Position numbers and translations under genes: made by a program. From Ruminococcus flavefaciens (lineage in GTDB: Bacteria > Bacillota > Clostridia > Oscillospirales > Ruminococcaceae), in NCBI RefSeq assembly GCF_900143025.1, contig NZ_FRCT01000005.1:218310-282309 (forward strand): a stretch of DNA of 64,000 bases, given 5' to 3'. How positions within the stretch are numbered: position 1 is the first letter of the stretch; each line of letters begins with the position of its first letter. Below, in pieces: positions 34,271 through 42,576 of this stretch. The notes beneath the pieces were generated by a model, which ran no database searches, had not been told where the DNA came from, and saw only the letters and a program-made list of their open reading frames with translations.

Positions 34271-35272
34271 CTATTGATTTTTCTCAGTGTCAAGTTGCAG
34301 CAGCTTGTCAAGTTCCACAGGCCGTGAATAATAATATCCCTGTAAGCTGTGTACGTGATAATTCAGGAGAATATGTCTCATTCCTGCGGTCTCTATACCT
34401 TCTACACAGACCTTTGCGCCGTATGTTGAGGATACTTCGGCGAAGGTCTTGATGAAGGTGCGTTCCTTCATGTCTTCCTCTATCTTCATAACGAAGCTTC
34501 TGTCGATCTTTATTACATCGAAAGGAAGCTCCTTTACTATCTCCATTGATGAAAAGCCTGTTCCGAAATCGTCAAGGGCTATTCTTATGCCTCTTCCGCG
34601 GAGATTTACGATTATATTTTTCAGCATATCTATATTGAGGAGCCTGCATCGCTCCGTGATCTCAAGGCAGAGATGCTCGGGAGGGAAGTCGGTGTCCTCA
34701 AGGGTATCAAAGACCATATCTAGAAAGTTGGTCTTTTCCAGCTGAGTATATGAAAGATTTACGTTTATAATAAAGTCAGGATACTTTTTCATAAGCTCCT
34801 TTGCGCCGAGGATAGCCGTTTTCAGTATCCACTGACCGAGCTTGAAGAAAAGAGGATCCTTTTCAAGGATAGGAATGAAATGATCCGGCGGAACTATGCC
34901 GTATTCGTCATTTCGCCATCTGAGAAGTGCTTCTGCGCCGATTATCTTTTCGGAAACAGCGTCCACAACAGGCTGGTACAGCAGATAAAAGCCCTGATAG
35001 TCCTGCATAATGGAAGCTCTTATTACATGGAGCTTTTCGATCCTGTGCTTGTTTTCGTCGTTGAGATCGTTGTAGAACTCCACAAGATCGCCCTGTCTGC
35101 GTACCTTTGATTCGCCGTATGCGAAGTTCAGGCAGGCATACACTGTCTGCACATCTATCATAAAGTTATCTACCGTAAGGATACCTGAATTCAGATCGAG
35201 AATAATGAATTTATCATCTACGAAAAAGCCTTTTCTGAAATGAGTGCGTAGCTTTTCGTAGCGTTCTTTCAT
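34271..35272 (-). CDS. Downstream half of a split PAS-GGDEF-EAL protein: GGDEF remnant plus EAL domain
   Basis: A 333-codon frame. Residues 1-85 (YEKLRTHFRKGFFVDDKFII, VQTVYACLNFAYGES) are the C-terminal half of the GGDEF-like domain whose first half ends the upstream frame. The EAL domain follows with E114-A115-L116, INVNLSYTQ, LEITER, DDFGTGFSS, KIDRSF, EGIET and LQGYYYSRP, so it looks catalytically intact. The ATG directly follows the upstream TAA in the same frame and has no ribosome-binding site of its own. It can be made only by reinitiation or readthrough, or not at all if this is a pseudogene. Confidence 0.8.
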   Translation of the reverse strand: MKERYEKLRTHFRKGFFVDDKFIILDLNSGILTVDNFMIDVQTVYACLNFAYGESKVRRQGDLVEFYNDLNDENKHRIEKLHVIRASIMQDYQGFYLLYQPVVDAVSEKIIGAEALLRWRNDEYGIVPPDHFIPILEKDPLFFKLGQWILKTAILGAKELMKKYPDFIINVNLSYTQLEKTNFLDMVFDTLEDTDFPPEHLCLEITERCRLLNIDMLKNIIVNLRGRGIRIALDDFGTGFSSMEIVKELPFDVIKIDRSFVMKIEEDMKERTFIKTFAEVSSTYGAKVCVEGIETAGMRHILLNYHVHSLQGYYYSRPVELDKLLQLDTEKNQ

Positions 35273-37309
35273 TTACGCAACTGTAAGAGAAGTGGATATG
35301 ACGGCGAATTTAGTACCGTCAAGGCGGTAGATGCTTTCCGAGCTGCTTATGTTTTCAAACATATATCTTCCGAATTTCTGGAGAACGATATTGCCGAAAT
35401 GATATCCGTAAACCTCATTGATCTCGGAAAATTTACCGATACCTATCATGCATATGCGCATTTCGGTGTTCTTTACCATATTGGCTTCAATATCCTCGAA
35501 AAATCCGTACTGATTTCTGAGACCTGTAAGTGGGTCGATATGTCCCTGTATACCGTGGTTTCGGATGGAACCGCAGAAGAATTCGGGTATCTCGTTGGGA
35601 TCTCGTATAACTACACCGCGGCAGGTGCAAAGAACATAGTCGCCGTTGAGCTTTCTTGCTCTGTACTGCATATCATGTCCGAGAGCATTGCCTGAGAAAA
35701 CTGCGGATATTCCCGAATGATATACCTCTGCATCTTCGGGGTGGATGTGTTTTTCCCATATCCCTCCTGCACCGAGCATATACTCTGATGGCAGACCGAA
35801 GCATTTTACCGCTGATTTCGACCAGCGTGAATAATCATACTTCATGTCGCATATATAGACGTATGTTCCGTCAGCCACAACCGAAAATGCTTCAAAAAGA
35901 GCGTCCAGCTTCTTTTTCCTTTCCAGCGGCAAAGGTGCGTCGAGGCTGTCGGGACCGTGCATATGCTTCTCCAAAGCACCTTTCTTCAGCCATTTTTTAT
36001 TTTCGTACATCATTGTATCCGCACGCTCGAAAACATCTGTAAAAAGCTTATCATTGCGCGGATCGTAAACAGCCATACCGCTTGCTACGATAGGACCTTC
36101 TTTTTTCTTCATGTTTTCGACTACCTGATTGTGCAGATCTTCAATGAGGGTGCTTCGGTTTTCGTAATCCGAACTTCTGAGAAATACTACAAATTCATCA
36201 CCGCCGACTCTGAAAACAGGGCTGTGAGCGAATATATTGCAGACGAGCTTGCAAGATGATTTTATATATTCATCGCCTGCCTTATGACCTAAGGTGTCGT
36301 TTATGAGTTTCAGGTTATTGATATCGCATACTACTATGGCAAATGGCAGATAATCAAGACCGTTGTCAAGATTGCTCTGCACTGTCTTTTCGAGCTCGTA
36401 GAAGGCGTTTTTGTTCTTTATGCCTGTAAGCTCATCGCGCCGTGCCATTTCATTTGCTATTTTCAGGGCTTTAAGGTGTTCACGCTCTTTTTTCAGCTGT
36501 TCCTCGATGTTTTCGATACCGATGATAAAATGCGACCTGTCACTTGACCACATGGCTGTAAGCCTTGTATGTATAGGTTCGCCGTTTGAAACTATGCGGT
36601 ATTCGAGCGTGTATTGTTTTTTATCGCTGAGTTCCTCGATGAGCTTTTCTTTAGTAAGTGCTCTCAAAACATTTTTTTTGTCAAAGCGGTAGAAATTGTT
36701 GTTTATCATAACCGTCAGCGAAGAAAAGAAATTGTTTCCTTCGTTTGTTACGCAGATAGTTCCCGTTTTCTTGTCAAATGAAAACTCAGAGAAATTACCT
36801 GAATCCGAGTCGATATAAAGGAGCACATCATAATATGCGGCAAGTGATTCCGATATACGTGTGTAGATCGCGCGCTCATGTTCTGCCTGACGAAGGCGCT
36901 CGCGGTCGCGGACTCTTTCATCTATGTTTATGACACCGAGTATGAAATAATCTTCATCATCTTCAATGCCGCGAATGAGTCTGAGAGTGTGATATACAGG
37001 CTTGCCGTCTATCATAAGGCGGTATTCTATGCTTTGCATAGTGCCCTTTTTTATGTCGGCAAGCAGCTTTTCTTTTTTGAAACCGTCCATGAAGATGGGC
37101 TTGTCCTCTTCGTAAACCACTTTATCCGCATCGCGGACTATGTTCTTGAAAAAGTCCTCGCCGCCGTGTTCTATATGCAGAGAATGAAATTCAGGATCAA
37201 CAGAATACCACTGATACTCGTTGGTCAAGGCATTGACATAGTAAACGCTGGAATAATCGACAAGGAGAGCTTCAGCTATTTTATTGAATATTTTATCGTT
37301 GCTGAACAT
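35273..37309 (-). CDS. Upstream half of a split protein: tandem PAS, GGDEF, PAS and truncated GGDEF
   Basis: A 678-codon frame. ATG 37309 is used because a GGGGGGA SD lies just upstream. Two PAS-like sensor domains (each with RYLMIDGKPVYHTLR-like or EYRIVSNGEPIHTRL strands) precede a GGDEF domain with an intact VGGDEFVVF (GGDEF 369-373) and DINNLKLINDTLGHKAGD. It should make c-di-GMP; no RxxD inhibitory site is seen. A third PAS-3-like domain (about 475-590) follows, then the start of a second, degenerate GGDEF (YRLDGTKFAVIST) that breaks off at a TAA 10 codons later. The missing half is encoded in frame directly after the stop. Confidence 0.82.
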   Translation of the reverse strand: MFSNDKIFNKIAEALLVDYSSVYYVNALTNEYQWYSVDPEFHSLHIEHGGEDFFKNIVRDADKVVYEEDKPIFMDGFKKEKLLADIKKGTMQSIEYRLMIDGKPVYHTLRLIRGIEDDEDYFILGVINIDERVRDRERLRQAEHERAIYTRISESLAAYYDVLLYIDSDSGNFSEFSFDKKTGTICVTNEGNNFFSSLTVMINNNFYRFDKKNVLRALTKEKLIEELSDKKQYTLEYRIVSNGEPIHTRLTAMWSSDRSHFIIGIENIEEQLKKEREHLKALKIANEMARRDELTGIKNKNAFYELEKTVQSNLDNGLDYLPFAIVVCDINNLKLINDTLGHKAGDEYIKSSCKLVCNIFAHSPVFRVGGDEFVVFLRSSDYENRSTLIEDLHNQVVENMKKKEGPIVASGMAVYDPRNDKLFTDVFERADTMMYENKKWLKKGALEKHMHGPDSLDAPLPLERKKKLDALFEAFSVVADGTYVYICDMKYDYSRWSKSAVKCFGLPSEYMLGAGGIWEKHIHPEDAEVYHSGISAVFSGNALGHDMQYRARKLNGDYVLCTCRGVVIRDPNEIPEFFCGSIRNHGIQGHIDPLTGLRNQYGFFEDIEANMVKNTEMRICMIGIGKFSEINEVYGYHFGNIVLQKFGRYMFENISSSESIYRLDGTKFAVISTSLTVA

Positions 37310-37385
37310 ACAAATCCCCCCCATAACTGTATATTTAGTTAAATAAAATCAAACATATTTATTATTATTGTATTATATCTCCTAT

Positions 37386-37414
37386 ATTATAACATTTTTA
37401 TCTAATAGAGTCAA
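37386..37414 (-). promoter_or_regulatory. Promoter of the PAS-GGDEF gene
   Basis: Minus strand TTGACT (37414-37409), 17 bp, TATAAT (37391-37386) with TGT before it. The leader is about 70 nt. Confidence 0.78.
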
Positions 37415-37482
37415 TGATAATATATGAATAATTTATAAATACTTACATAAAACATATGAGTCCGAATTTGGCTATATTATAT

Positions 37483-37514
37483 AAAAGGCTCCTGATACAG
37501 CAGTATCGGGAGCC
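37483..37514 (-). terminator. Terminator of the two-component/ABC operon
   Basis: 12-bp arms 37487-37498 and 37503-37514 with an AGCA loop. Read on the minus strand the stem is followed by TTTTAT. Confidence 0.82.
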
Positions 37515-37520
37515 ATGTGA

Positions 37521-38393
37521 CTATATCATGATCGTGAATGTAAGCCTACCGTTTTCGCAGGAGGCGGTTATGCTTCCGCCCATTTCTCTGAGCAGATAAC
37601 GGGCTATATGGAGTCCAAGACCTGTTGAGCCTCGGGCAGTCTCTACAGTGTAGAAACGCTCAAAGAGCTGTTCGGTCTGTACAGCGGTTATTTCGTCGGC
37701 AATATTTGAAAATGTTATCACGCCCGCATCGGAAAGACGTATCTCAAGGTCGCCCTTGCTGTATTTTACAGCGTTATTGAGGATATTTGAGAATACGCGC
37801 TGCATTGACTCTTTATTTGCTCGGCGGATTATTTTTTCATCGGTAATATCTATGACAGGAGTGATATTGTTTTGAGTAAGTACGGGATAAAAGCTGCTTA
37901 TGCTTTCTGCAAGGATCTGATTTATGTATATATCCTCAAGCTCGGGGGCTTCATCTCTTGATATTATCATGGAGTAGCAGAAAAGCTCCTCGGAAAGCTT
38001 CTGCATAGCTTCCGTGCGCTCGGAGATTATGTCCATATAGCGGTGGAGCTTCTGCGGATCGTCGGTCTTTTTGGAAATGTCAAGATAGCCGCGTATAGCT
38101 GTAAGGGGAGTTCGCAGATCGTGGGATATATTTGTTACGGAGCTTTTCAGCTCGTTGTTGCCGTTGATATAGGAAAGATGCTGGCGGCGGAGCTCTGCAA
38201 GCTGAGTGTTTATACTTTCGGCAAGCTGCTGTATATCCTTATCGCTGCTTGAAACATAAACAGGATTATTGGTATCGTTTTTCAGTCTGTCAGCAAACTG
38301 CTCGGATATTTCCCGTGCTGACTTTTTCAGCAGATATATCTTTGCACACAGCAGTATTATCACTACTGCGGTGCATAACAGACATAATACCAT
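37521..38393 (-). CDS. Sensor histidine kinase with a short membrane anchor
   Basis: A 290-residue protein. One N-terminal transmembrane helix (residues 3-22) has almost no extracellular part. A HisKA domain with the phospho-acceptor His91 in NISHDLRTPLTAI follows, then a HATPase domain (NILNNAVKYS, RGSTGLGLHIARYL). Such intramembrane-sensing kinases usually work with an adjacent ABC exporter that senses antimicrobial peptides (BceS/LiaS-like logic). It is the last gene of the operon, 15 nt after the permease. Confidence 0.88.
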   Translation of the reverse strand: MVLCLLCTAVVIILLCAKIYLLKKSAREISEQFADRLKNDTNNPVYVSSSDKDIQQLAESINTQLAELRRQHLSYINGNNELKSSVTNISHDLRTPLTAIRGYLDISKKTDDPQKLHRYMDIISERTEAMQKLSEELFCYSMIISRDEAPELEDIYINQILAESISSFYPVLTQNNITPVIDITDEKIIRRANKESMQRVFSNILNNAVKYSKGDLEIRLSDAGVITFSNIADEITAVQTEQLFERFYTVETARGSTGLGLHIARYLLREMGGSITASCENGRLTFTIMI

Positions 38394-38408
38394 TTTTTAC
38401 CTCCTGTT

Positions 38409-39119
38409 TTATTTGAGATCAGTCTTTCGGAATACTGACATTCCGAGTAATATGAATATTACACTAATTAAAATTGAATAGAATATGTGCAGCCACGGGG
38501 ATTTATCAGGTCCCATAAGAACTGTTAGCTGACTTAAAGGGTTTATGTCATTGATGATTTTCAGCCATTTGATATCGTGGAATTCCTGTGCCATTACAGA
38601 GAAGAACAGCAGGGGATACATAAGGATTATGGGCAGGACTCCGCCTGCACTGCTTTTTACTGTCATGGCGATAAAGGTAGTAACAGCTGATATTGCTATG
38701 TTAGCGAAAAGACATACAACTATGTTTTTCAGAAATGCTGATAAATTCAGATCCTTTGTGCCTATGAAGCAGATATTGCATATCACAGATGTTATAAGAT
38801 AAAGTATCAGAGGCAGACAGAAAATAAGTATTTCCGTTATCTGATTTGCAAGGTATATGTCATTTCTCTTGTGCCCTACGGTGAGCTTGTTGCGTATGGT
38901 GTTATGCGTATAGTCGCGGCTTATGAAAAGTCCGCCTACAGCTGATAAAAACATTACCATGAGCACGCTCATCTCAAACATATCGAACCATGTCAGATTA
39001 CCTTTCATATGACAGGAAACGGCTTCGACTACACCTAAAATCGCGCCCAGTACTATACATATTTTTACATCTGACCTGTATTTCATCAGGCTTATATTTA
39101 CTTTCAGGAGCTTACTCAT
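38409..39119 (-). CDS. ABC-2-type exporter permease
   Basis: A 236-residue protein. The start ATG 39119 has GGGAGGTGGC upstream and overlaps the ATPase gene by 8 nt. About six transmembrane helices are seen (VKICIVLGAILGVVEAV, MSVLMVMFLSAVGGLFIS, ILIFCLPLILYLITSVIC, IVVCLFANIAISAVTTFIAM, ILMYPLLFFSVM, IFYSILISVIFILLGMSVF). The FISRDYTHNTIRNKLTVG motif after helix 2 is typical of lantibiotic-immunity and bacitracin-type permeases. It forms the exporter with the ATPase next to it. The substrate is unknown. Confidence 0.82.
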   Translation of the reverse strand: MSKLLKVNISLMKYRSDVKICIVLGAILGVVEAVSCHMKGNLTWFDMFEMSVLMVMFLSAVGGLFISRDYTHNTIRNKLTVGHKRNDIYLANQITEILIFCLPLILYLITSVICNICFIGTKDLNLSAFLKNIVVCLFANIAISAVTTFIAMTVKSSAGGVLPIILMYPLLFFSVMAQEFHDIKWLKIINDINPLSQLTVLMGPDKSPWLHIFYSILISVIFILLGMSVFRKTDLK

Positions 39120-40026
39120 TGCTGCCACCTCCCACAAGCGATATAAAGAAGCTTTCAAGGCTTTCGTCATGCTCTGATGCAGAGAATATCTCGCATTTTT
39201 CCTCCCAGAGTTTGAAAGCAAGCTTGGTTATATTTGGAGAAGCGTAGACATCGGCAGTTTCTTTGTCGATTATCTTGTAATCAATGCCCATGCCGTCAAG
39301 AGTCCTTGCAAGTACGGCTGTATCTGTTACCTTCATGCGCACGCATTTGCGGCATTCGTTTTCAAGCTCCTCTGCACTCATTTCGCGGACAAGCTGTCCG
39401 TTGTTGATAAAGCCGTAATGAGTTGCTATCTTTGAAAGCTCATCAAGGATATGGCTTGATATGAGAATAGTGATATTGTTTTCACGATTCAGCTTCAGGA
39501 TAAGCTCGCGCATTTCGATTATTCCCTGCGGGTCAAGACCGTTTATCGGCTCGTCAAGTACAAGGAAGTCGGGATTTCCGCAGAGTGCAACGGCTATGCC
39601 GAGACGCTGACGCATACCGAGGGAAAAGTCCTTTGCCTTTTTCTTGCCTATATCTTTAAGTCCCACAAGCTCTAACAGCGCATCTATGTCCTTCATGCTC
39701 GGTACACCCATTATTTTGTGCTGTATCTCAAGATTTTGCTTAGCTGTGAGATATGGGTAGATAGAGGGAGTTTCAACAACTGCTCCCATTCGCTTTCTTG
39801 TATCGGAAATAGCACTGTCTGTATGCTTTACACCGTAAAGTTCAAAGTCTCCGCTTGTAGGGGGCTGAAGTCCGCATACAGTGCGTATGAGAGTAGTTTT
39901 TCCGGCACCGTTTCTGCCTACAAAGCCGTAAATAGAACCCTTTGGCACATTCATGGTAAGTCCGTCAAGTGCTTTGAAATCCTTGTACTTTTTTGTAATG
40001 GCATTGGTTTTTAGTACATAGTCCAT
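39112..40026 (-). CDS. ABC exporter ATPase (BcrA-like)
   Basis: A 304-residue protein with Walker A GRNGAGKTTL at about 37-46, Q-loop, signature FSLGMRQRLGIA, Walker B FLVLDEPINGLDPQG and the H-loop ISSHIL. The C-terminal ~80 residues are the variable domain of BcrA/LanF-type subunits. SD AGGAGG is before the ATG. It powers export or removal of a drug or antimicrobial peptide with the downstream permease. The promoter in front carries TTAAC boxes that the adjacent response regulator may bind. Confidence 0.88.
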   Translation of the reverse strand: MDYVLKTNAITKKYKDFKALDGLTMNVPKGSIYGFVGRNGAGKTTLIRTVCGLQPPTSGDFELYGVKHTDSAISDTRKRMGAVVETPSIYPYLTAKQNLEIQHKIMGVPSMKDIDALLELVGLKDIGKKKAKDFSLGMRQRLGIAVALCGNPDFLVLDEPINGLDPQGIIEMRELILKLNRENNITILISSHILDELSKIATHYGFINNGQLVREMSAEELENECRKCVRMKVTDTAVLARTLDGMGIDYKIIDKETADVYASPNITKLAFKLWEEKCEIFSASEHDESLESFFISLVGGGSNE

Positions 40027-40056
40027 ATAAGAACCTCCTTTTTTTCTTCTGAGTCC

Positions 40057-40112
40057 ATTATAGCATCAAATGGTTAAGAAAACGGTTAAGGAATAAGTTA
40101 AGATATGGTTAA
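40057..40112 (-). promoter_or_regulatory. Activator-type promoter with four TTAAC direct repeats
   Basis: On the minus strand four TTAAC units (plus-strand GTTAA at 40108, 40097, 40085 and 40073) are spaced 11, 12 and 12 bp and lead up to an extended -10 TGCTATAAT (TATAAT 40062-40057). No -35 is present. This fits tandem binding of OmpR-type regulator dimers that replace the -35 contact. The most upstream box overlaps the response-regulator stop codon. Confidence 0.65.
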
Positions 40113-40768
40113 TATTTCAGCATGAAGCCTATGCCCCATACTGCGGAAATATAATCGGTATCGGAAACGGCTTTCAGCTTCCTGCGGAGGTTATGAACGT
40201 GTATTTTCAGTGAGTCCTCGGTGCAGTCGGGGGTGTCATCGCTTATTTTGTCAAGAATAGTGAGCTTTGCCACCACCTGTCCTTCGTTCTGCATGAGGAG
40301 CTTCAATATAGCGTATTCGGTTCTTGTTAGTTTTATATCCTTGTCCGAGTATTTAACGGTATGGGAGTCTGTATAAAGCTGTAATTCTCCGCATTTTATC
40401 ACGCCCTCCGATACGCTTTTGCTTTTGCGGAGCTGCACGGTTATCCTTGCAAGGAGCTCATCGATATCAAAAGGTTTTGTTATATAGTCGGCAGCACCTT
40501 TCAGAAGAAGCCCCACCTTATCGGAGGTGGCGGTCTTTGCACTTATAACAATGACAGGGATATCATTTATCCTGTGTATCAGCTCCTCGCCGCTTAGCCC
40601 GGGGAGCATAAGGTCAAGGAGTATAAGGTCGGGCTTTCTCACGGAAAGGAGCATAAGTGCTTCCGTGCCGGAATAAGCTCTTGATACTGCATAGCCTTCC
40701 ACTTGTAATGCCTCACACAGCATATCACTTATATGTGTATCATCATCTATTATCATTATTTCTGCCAT
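40109..40768 (-). CDS. OmpR-family response regulator
   Basis: A 219-residue protein. The receiver domain has IIDDD at 6-10, the phospho-acceptor Asp52 in LILLDLMLPG, VISAKT and the conserved Lys in ITKPFD. The C-terminal winged HTH (ILKLLMQNEGQVVAKLTILD, SLKIHVHNLRRKL, VWGIGFML) is of the OmpR/PhoB type. It is the partner of the histidine kinase three genes downstream. The direct TTAAC repeats right after it suggest that it activates the ABC and kinase genes. Confidence 0.93.
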   Translation of the reverse strand: MAEIMIIDDDTHISDMLCEALQVEGYAVSRAYSGTEALMLLSVRKPDLILLDLMLPGLSGEELIHRINDIPVIVISAKTATSDKVGLLLKGAADYITKPFDIDELLARITVQLRKSKSVSEGVIKCGELQLYTDSHTVKYSDKDIKLTRTEYAILKLLMQNEGQVVAKLTILDKISDDTPDCTEDSLKIHVHNLRRKLKAVSDTDYISAVWGIGFMLKY

Positions 40769-40797
40769 TTTGCTGTCCGCCTCTTCTCGTTTTTCAT

Positions 40798-40826
40798 ATT
40801 ATAACATCTGCGGTTATTTTTTTCAA
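40798..40826 (-). promoter_or_regulatory. Promoter of the response-regulator gene
   Basis: Minus strand TTGAAA (40826-40821), 17 bp, TATAAT (40803-40798) with TGT before it. Confidence 0.8.
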
Positions 40827-41111
40827 GCGGATATGTAATGATGACCTTCTGAATAACAAAAAATAACTATAAATATGGTCACTGATTTAAGTAAATAAAA
40901 AAATTTTAAAACACCTGTCCATTTGTATTGTCAAGCATCGTTTATACTATATAGAAAGACAAAATACACATAATGGATTACCATTTGTATAAAACGCGCG
41001 GTTTTTATATTTTTGTATCACAAAAGAAAGAATTATTGAAGAGTCGATTGTCAATGTGCATATAAAATGTGGAACGATGTTATTCAATCCGACAAAATGC
41101 AGATATAACAA

Positions 41112-41140
41112 TTGACACGTCAAAGAAAAGAGAGTAAAAT
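41112..41140 (+). promoter_or_regulatory. Promoter of the sugar ABC importer operon
   Basis: TTGACA at 41112-41117, 17 bp, TAAAAT at 41135-41140. The region 40831-41111 before it is AT-rich and shows no gene. Confidence 0.75.
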
Positions 41141-41143
41141 ATT

Positions 41144-41164
41144 TTATAACGTTTATCGTTATAA
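41144..41164 (+). promoter_or_regulatory. Candidate repressor operator overlapping the transcript start
   Basis: A perfect 8-bp inverted repeat TTATAACG-TTTAT-CGTTATAA. It begins 3 bp after the -10, so it spans the expected start site. AACG/CGTT half-sites recall LacI/GalR-type operators, but no such regulator is next to it. Confidence 0.5.
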
Positions 41165-41224
41165 TTTTTATGGCAACAATTTCTTAACAATTATTTTTTA
41201 ATATTCAAAAGGAGGAATTTTCAA

Positions 41225-42460
41225 ATGAAAATCAAAAAGTTTCTTGCTGCTGTAAGCTCACTGGTAATGTTAGGCGCATTTACTGCTTGCGGAGACAGCT
41301 CGTCTTCTGAAAGCAATGGCAGCAACAGCAACAACAGTAACAGCAACAACAGTGCAGACGCAACTACAAAGGCTAACGATGACGCAAACAGCAATGCAGG
41401 CACAGACAGCAGTGCAGGCGGAAAGACAGTCGGTATCGCAATGCCTACAAAGTCTCTTGAGCGTTGGAACCGTGACGGTGAATACCTCAAGTCACAGTTC
41501 GAGGCAGCAGGTTATTCTGTTGAGCTCAAGTATTCCGACAATGACACAAACCAGCAGAACAACGATATCCAGAGCATGATCGCTGATAAGGTAGATCTTC
41601 TCCTTATCGCTGCTATCGACGGAAGCACACTTTCTCAGACACTTGCTGATGCTAAGGACGCAGGTATAGCAGTTATCGCATATGACCGTCTTATCATGAA
41701 CACAGACGCTGTTTCATACTACGTTTCATTCGATAACTACACAGTTGGTAAGCTTCAGGGCGAGTATGTTGTTGATGCTCTTGACCTTGAGAACAGCAAC
41801 GGTCCTTTCAATATCGAATTCACAGCAGGCGACCCTGCTGATAATAACGCAGGCTACTTCTTCAACGGTGCATATGATGCTGTTAAGCAGTACATTGATG
41901 CAGGCAAGCTCAAGATCCCGTCGGGCAAGAAGAAGTTCGAGCAGGTTGCTACAGAACAGTGGTCAACAGATACTGCTTTCTCTAATATGCAGAACACTCT
42001 TGCTTCATACTATTCAGACGGCACACAGCTCGATGTTGCTCTCTGCTCAAACGACTCAACAGCTCTTGGTGTAGCTCAGGCTATCACTTCTGACTACAGC
42101 GGTAAGAATGTTCCTATCGTAACAGGTCAGGATGGCGATATCGCTAACCTCAAGAACATCGTTGACGGCAAGCAGTCAATGACAGTTTACAAGAACGTAA
42201 GCGATGAAGCAAGCGTTACTCTCGAAGTATCAAAGGCTATCCTTTCAGGTCAGACACCTGATGCTGGTCTTGTAAGCTCACTTGATGCTGAGGCTACATA
42301 TGATACAGAGTCATATAACAACGGCGTGAAGGTAGTTCCTTCATACCTCCTCGTTCCTTATGTTATCACTAAGGATAATCTCGACCTCCTCGTAGATACA
42401 GGACTCTATCAGTGGGATTCTGCTAACAAGTATCTTGAGTCTACAGCTTCTACGACCTGA
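41225..42460 (+). CDS. chvE: Sugar-binding lipoprotein, ChvE/multiple-monosaccharide type
   Basis: A 411-residue protein with SD AGGAGG before the ATG. A lipoprotein signal ends LGAFTACGDS. A Ser/Asn linker of ~45 residues follows, then a periplasmic-binding-protein fold of the ribose/galactose (PBP type I) family (VGIAMPTKSLERWNRDGEYL, DLLLIAAIDGSTL, VIAYDRLIMNTDAVSYYVSF, IVTGQDGDIANLKNI, TVYKNV). The WNRDG, YDRL and GQD motifs are those of ChvE-like binders of several monosaccharides. It delivers sugar to MmsA-MmsB encoded downstream. A terminator-like hairpin after it probably lets this gene be made in excess. Confidence 0.9.
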   Translation: MKIKKFLAAVSSLVMLGAFTACGDSSSSESNGSNSNNSNSNNSADATTKANDDANSNAGTDSSAGGKTVGIAMPTKSLERWNRDGEYLKSQFEAAGYSVELKYSDNDTNQQNNDIQSMIADKVDLLLIAAIDGSTLSQTLADAKDAGIAVIAYDRLIMNTDAVSYYVSFDNYTVGKLQGEYVVDALDLENSNGPFNIEFTAGDPADNNAGYFFNGAYDAVKQYIDAGKLKIPSGKKKFEQVATEQWSTDTAFSNMQNTLASYYSDGTQLDVALCSNDSTALGVAQAITSDYSGKNVPIVTGQDGDIANLKNIVDGKQSMTVYKNVSDEASVTLEVSKAILSGQTPDAGLVSSLDAEATYDTESYNNGVKVVPSYLLVPYVITKDNLDLLVDTGLYQWDSANKYLESTASTT

Positions 42461-42486
42461 TAAACGAATAACGAAATAATATATTT

Positions 42487-42512
42487 GGGGCGGGCTGTGC
42501 CCGTCCCTTTTT
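42487..42512 (+). terminator. Attenuator between binding-protein and ATPase genes
   Basis: A 9-bp stem GGGGCGGGC/GCCCGTCCC (42487-42495, 42499-42507) with a TGT loop and TTTTT. Partial termination here would give more binding protein than transporter. Confidence 0.82.
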
Positions 42513-42529
42513 ATAAATTTTCAGGTCAT

Positions 42530-42558
42530 CTGCGAACGGTAAATAGCCATTTTCGCAG
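42530..42558 (+). promoter_or_regulatory. Second hairpin upstream of the ATPase gene
   Basis: CTGCGAA (42530-42536) pairs with TTCGCAG (42552-42558). It ends just before the GGAGGG ribosome-binding site and may protect a processed 5' end of the mmsA message. Confidence 0.45.
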
Positions 42559-42576
42559 GTCAAAGGAGGGTTATAC

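Noticed and set aside
37310..37400. c-di-GMP or other riboswitch in the leader of the PAS-GGDEF gene
   Set aside because: The ~70-nt leader is AT-rich with no conserved aptamer features; the leaders of the other GGDEF/EAL genes likewise showed none.
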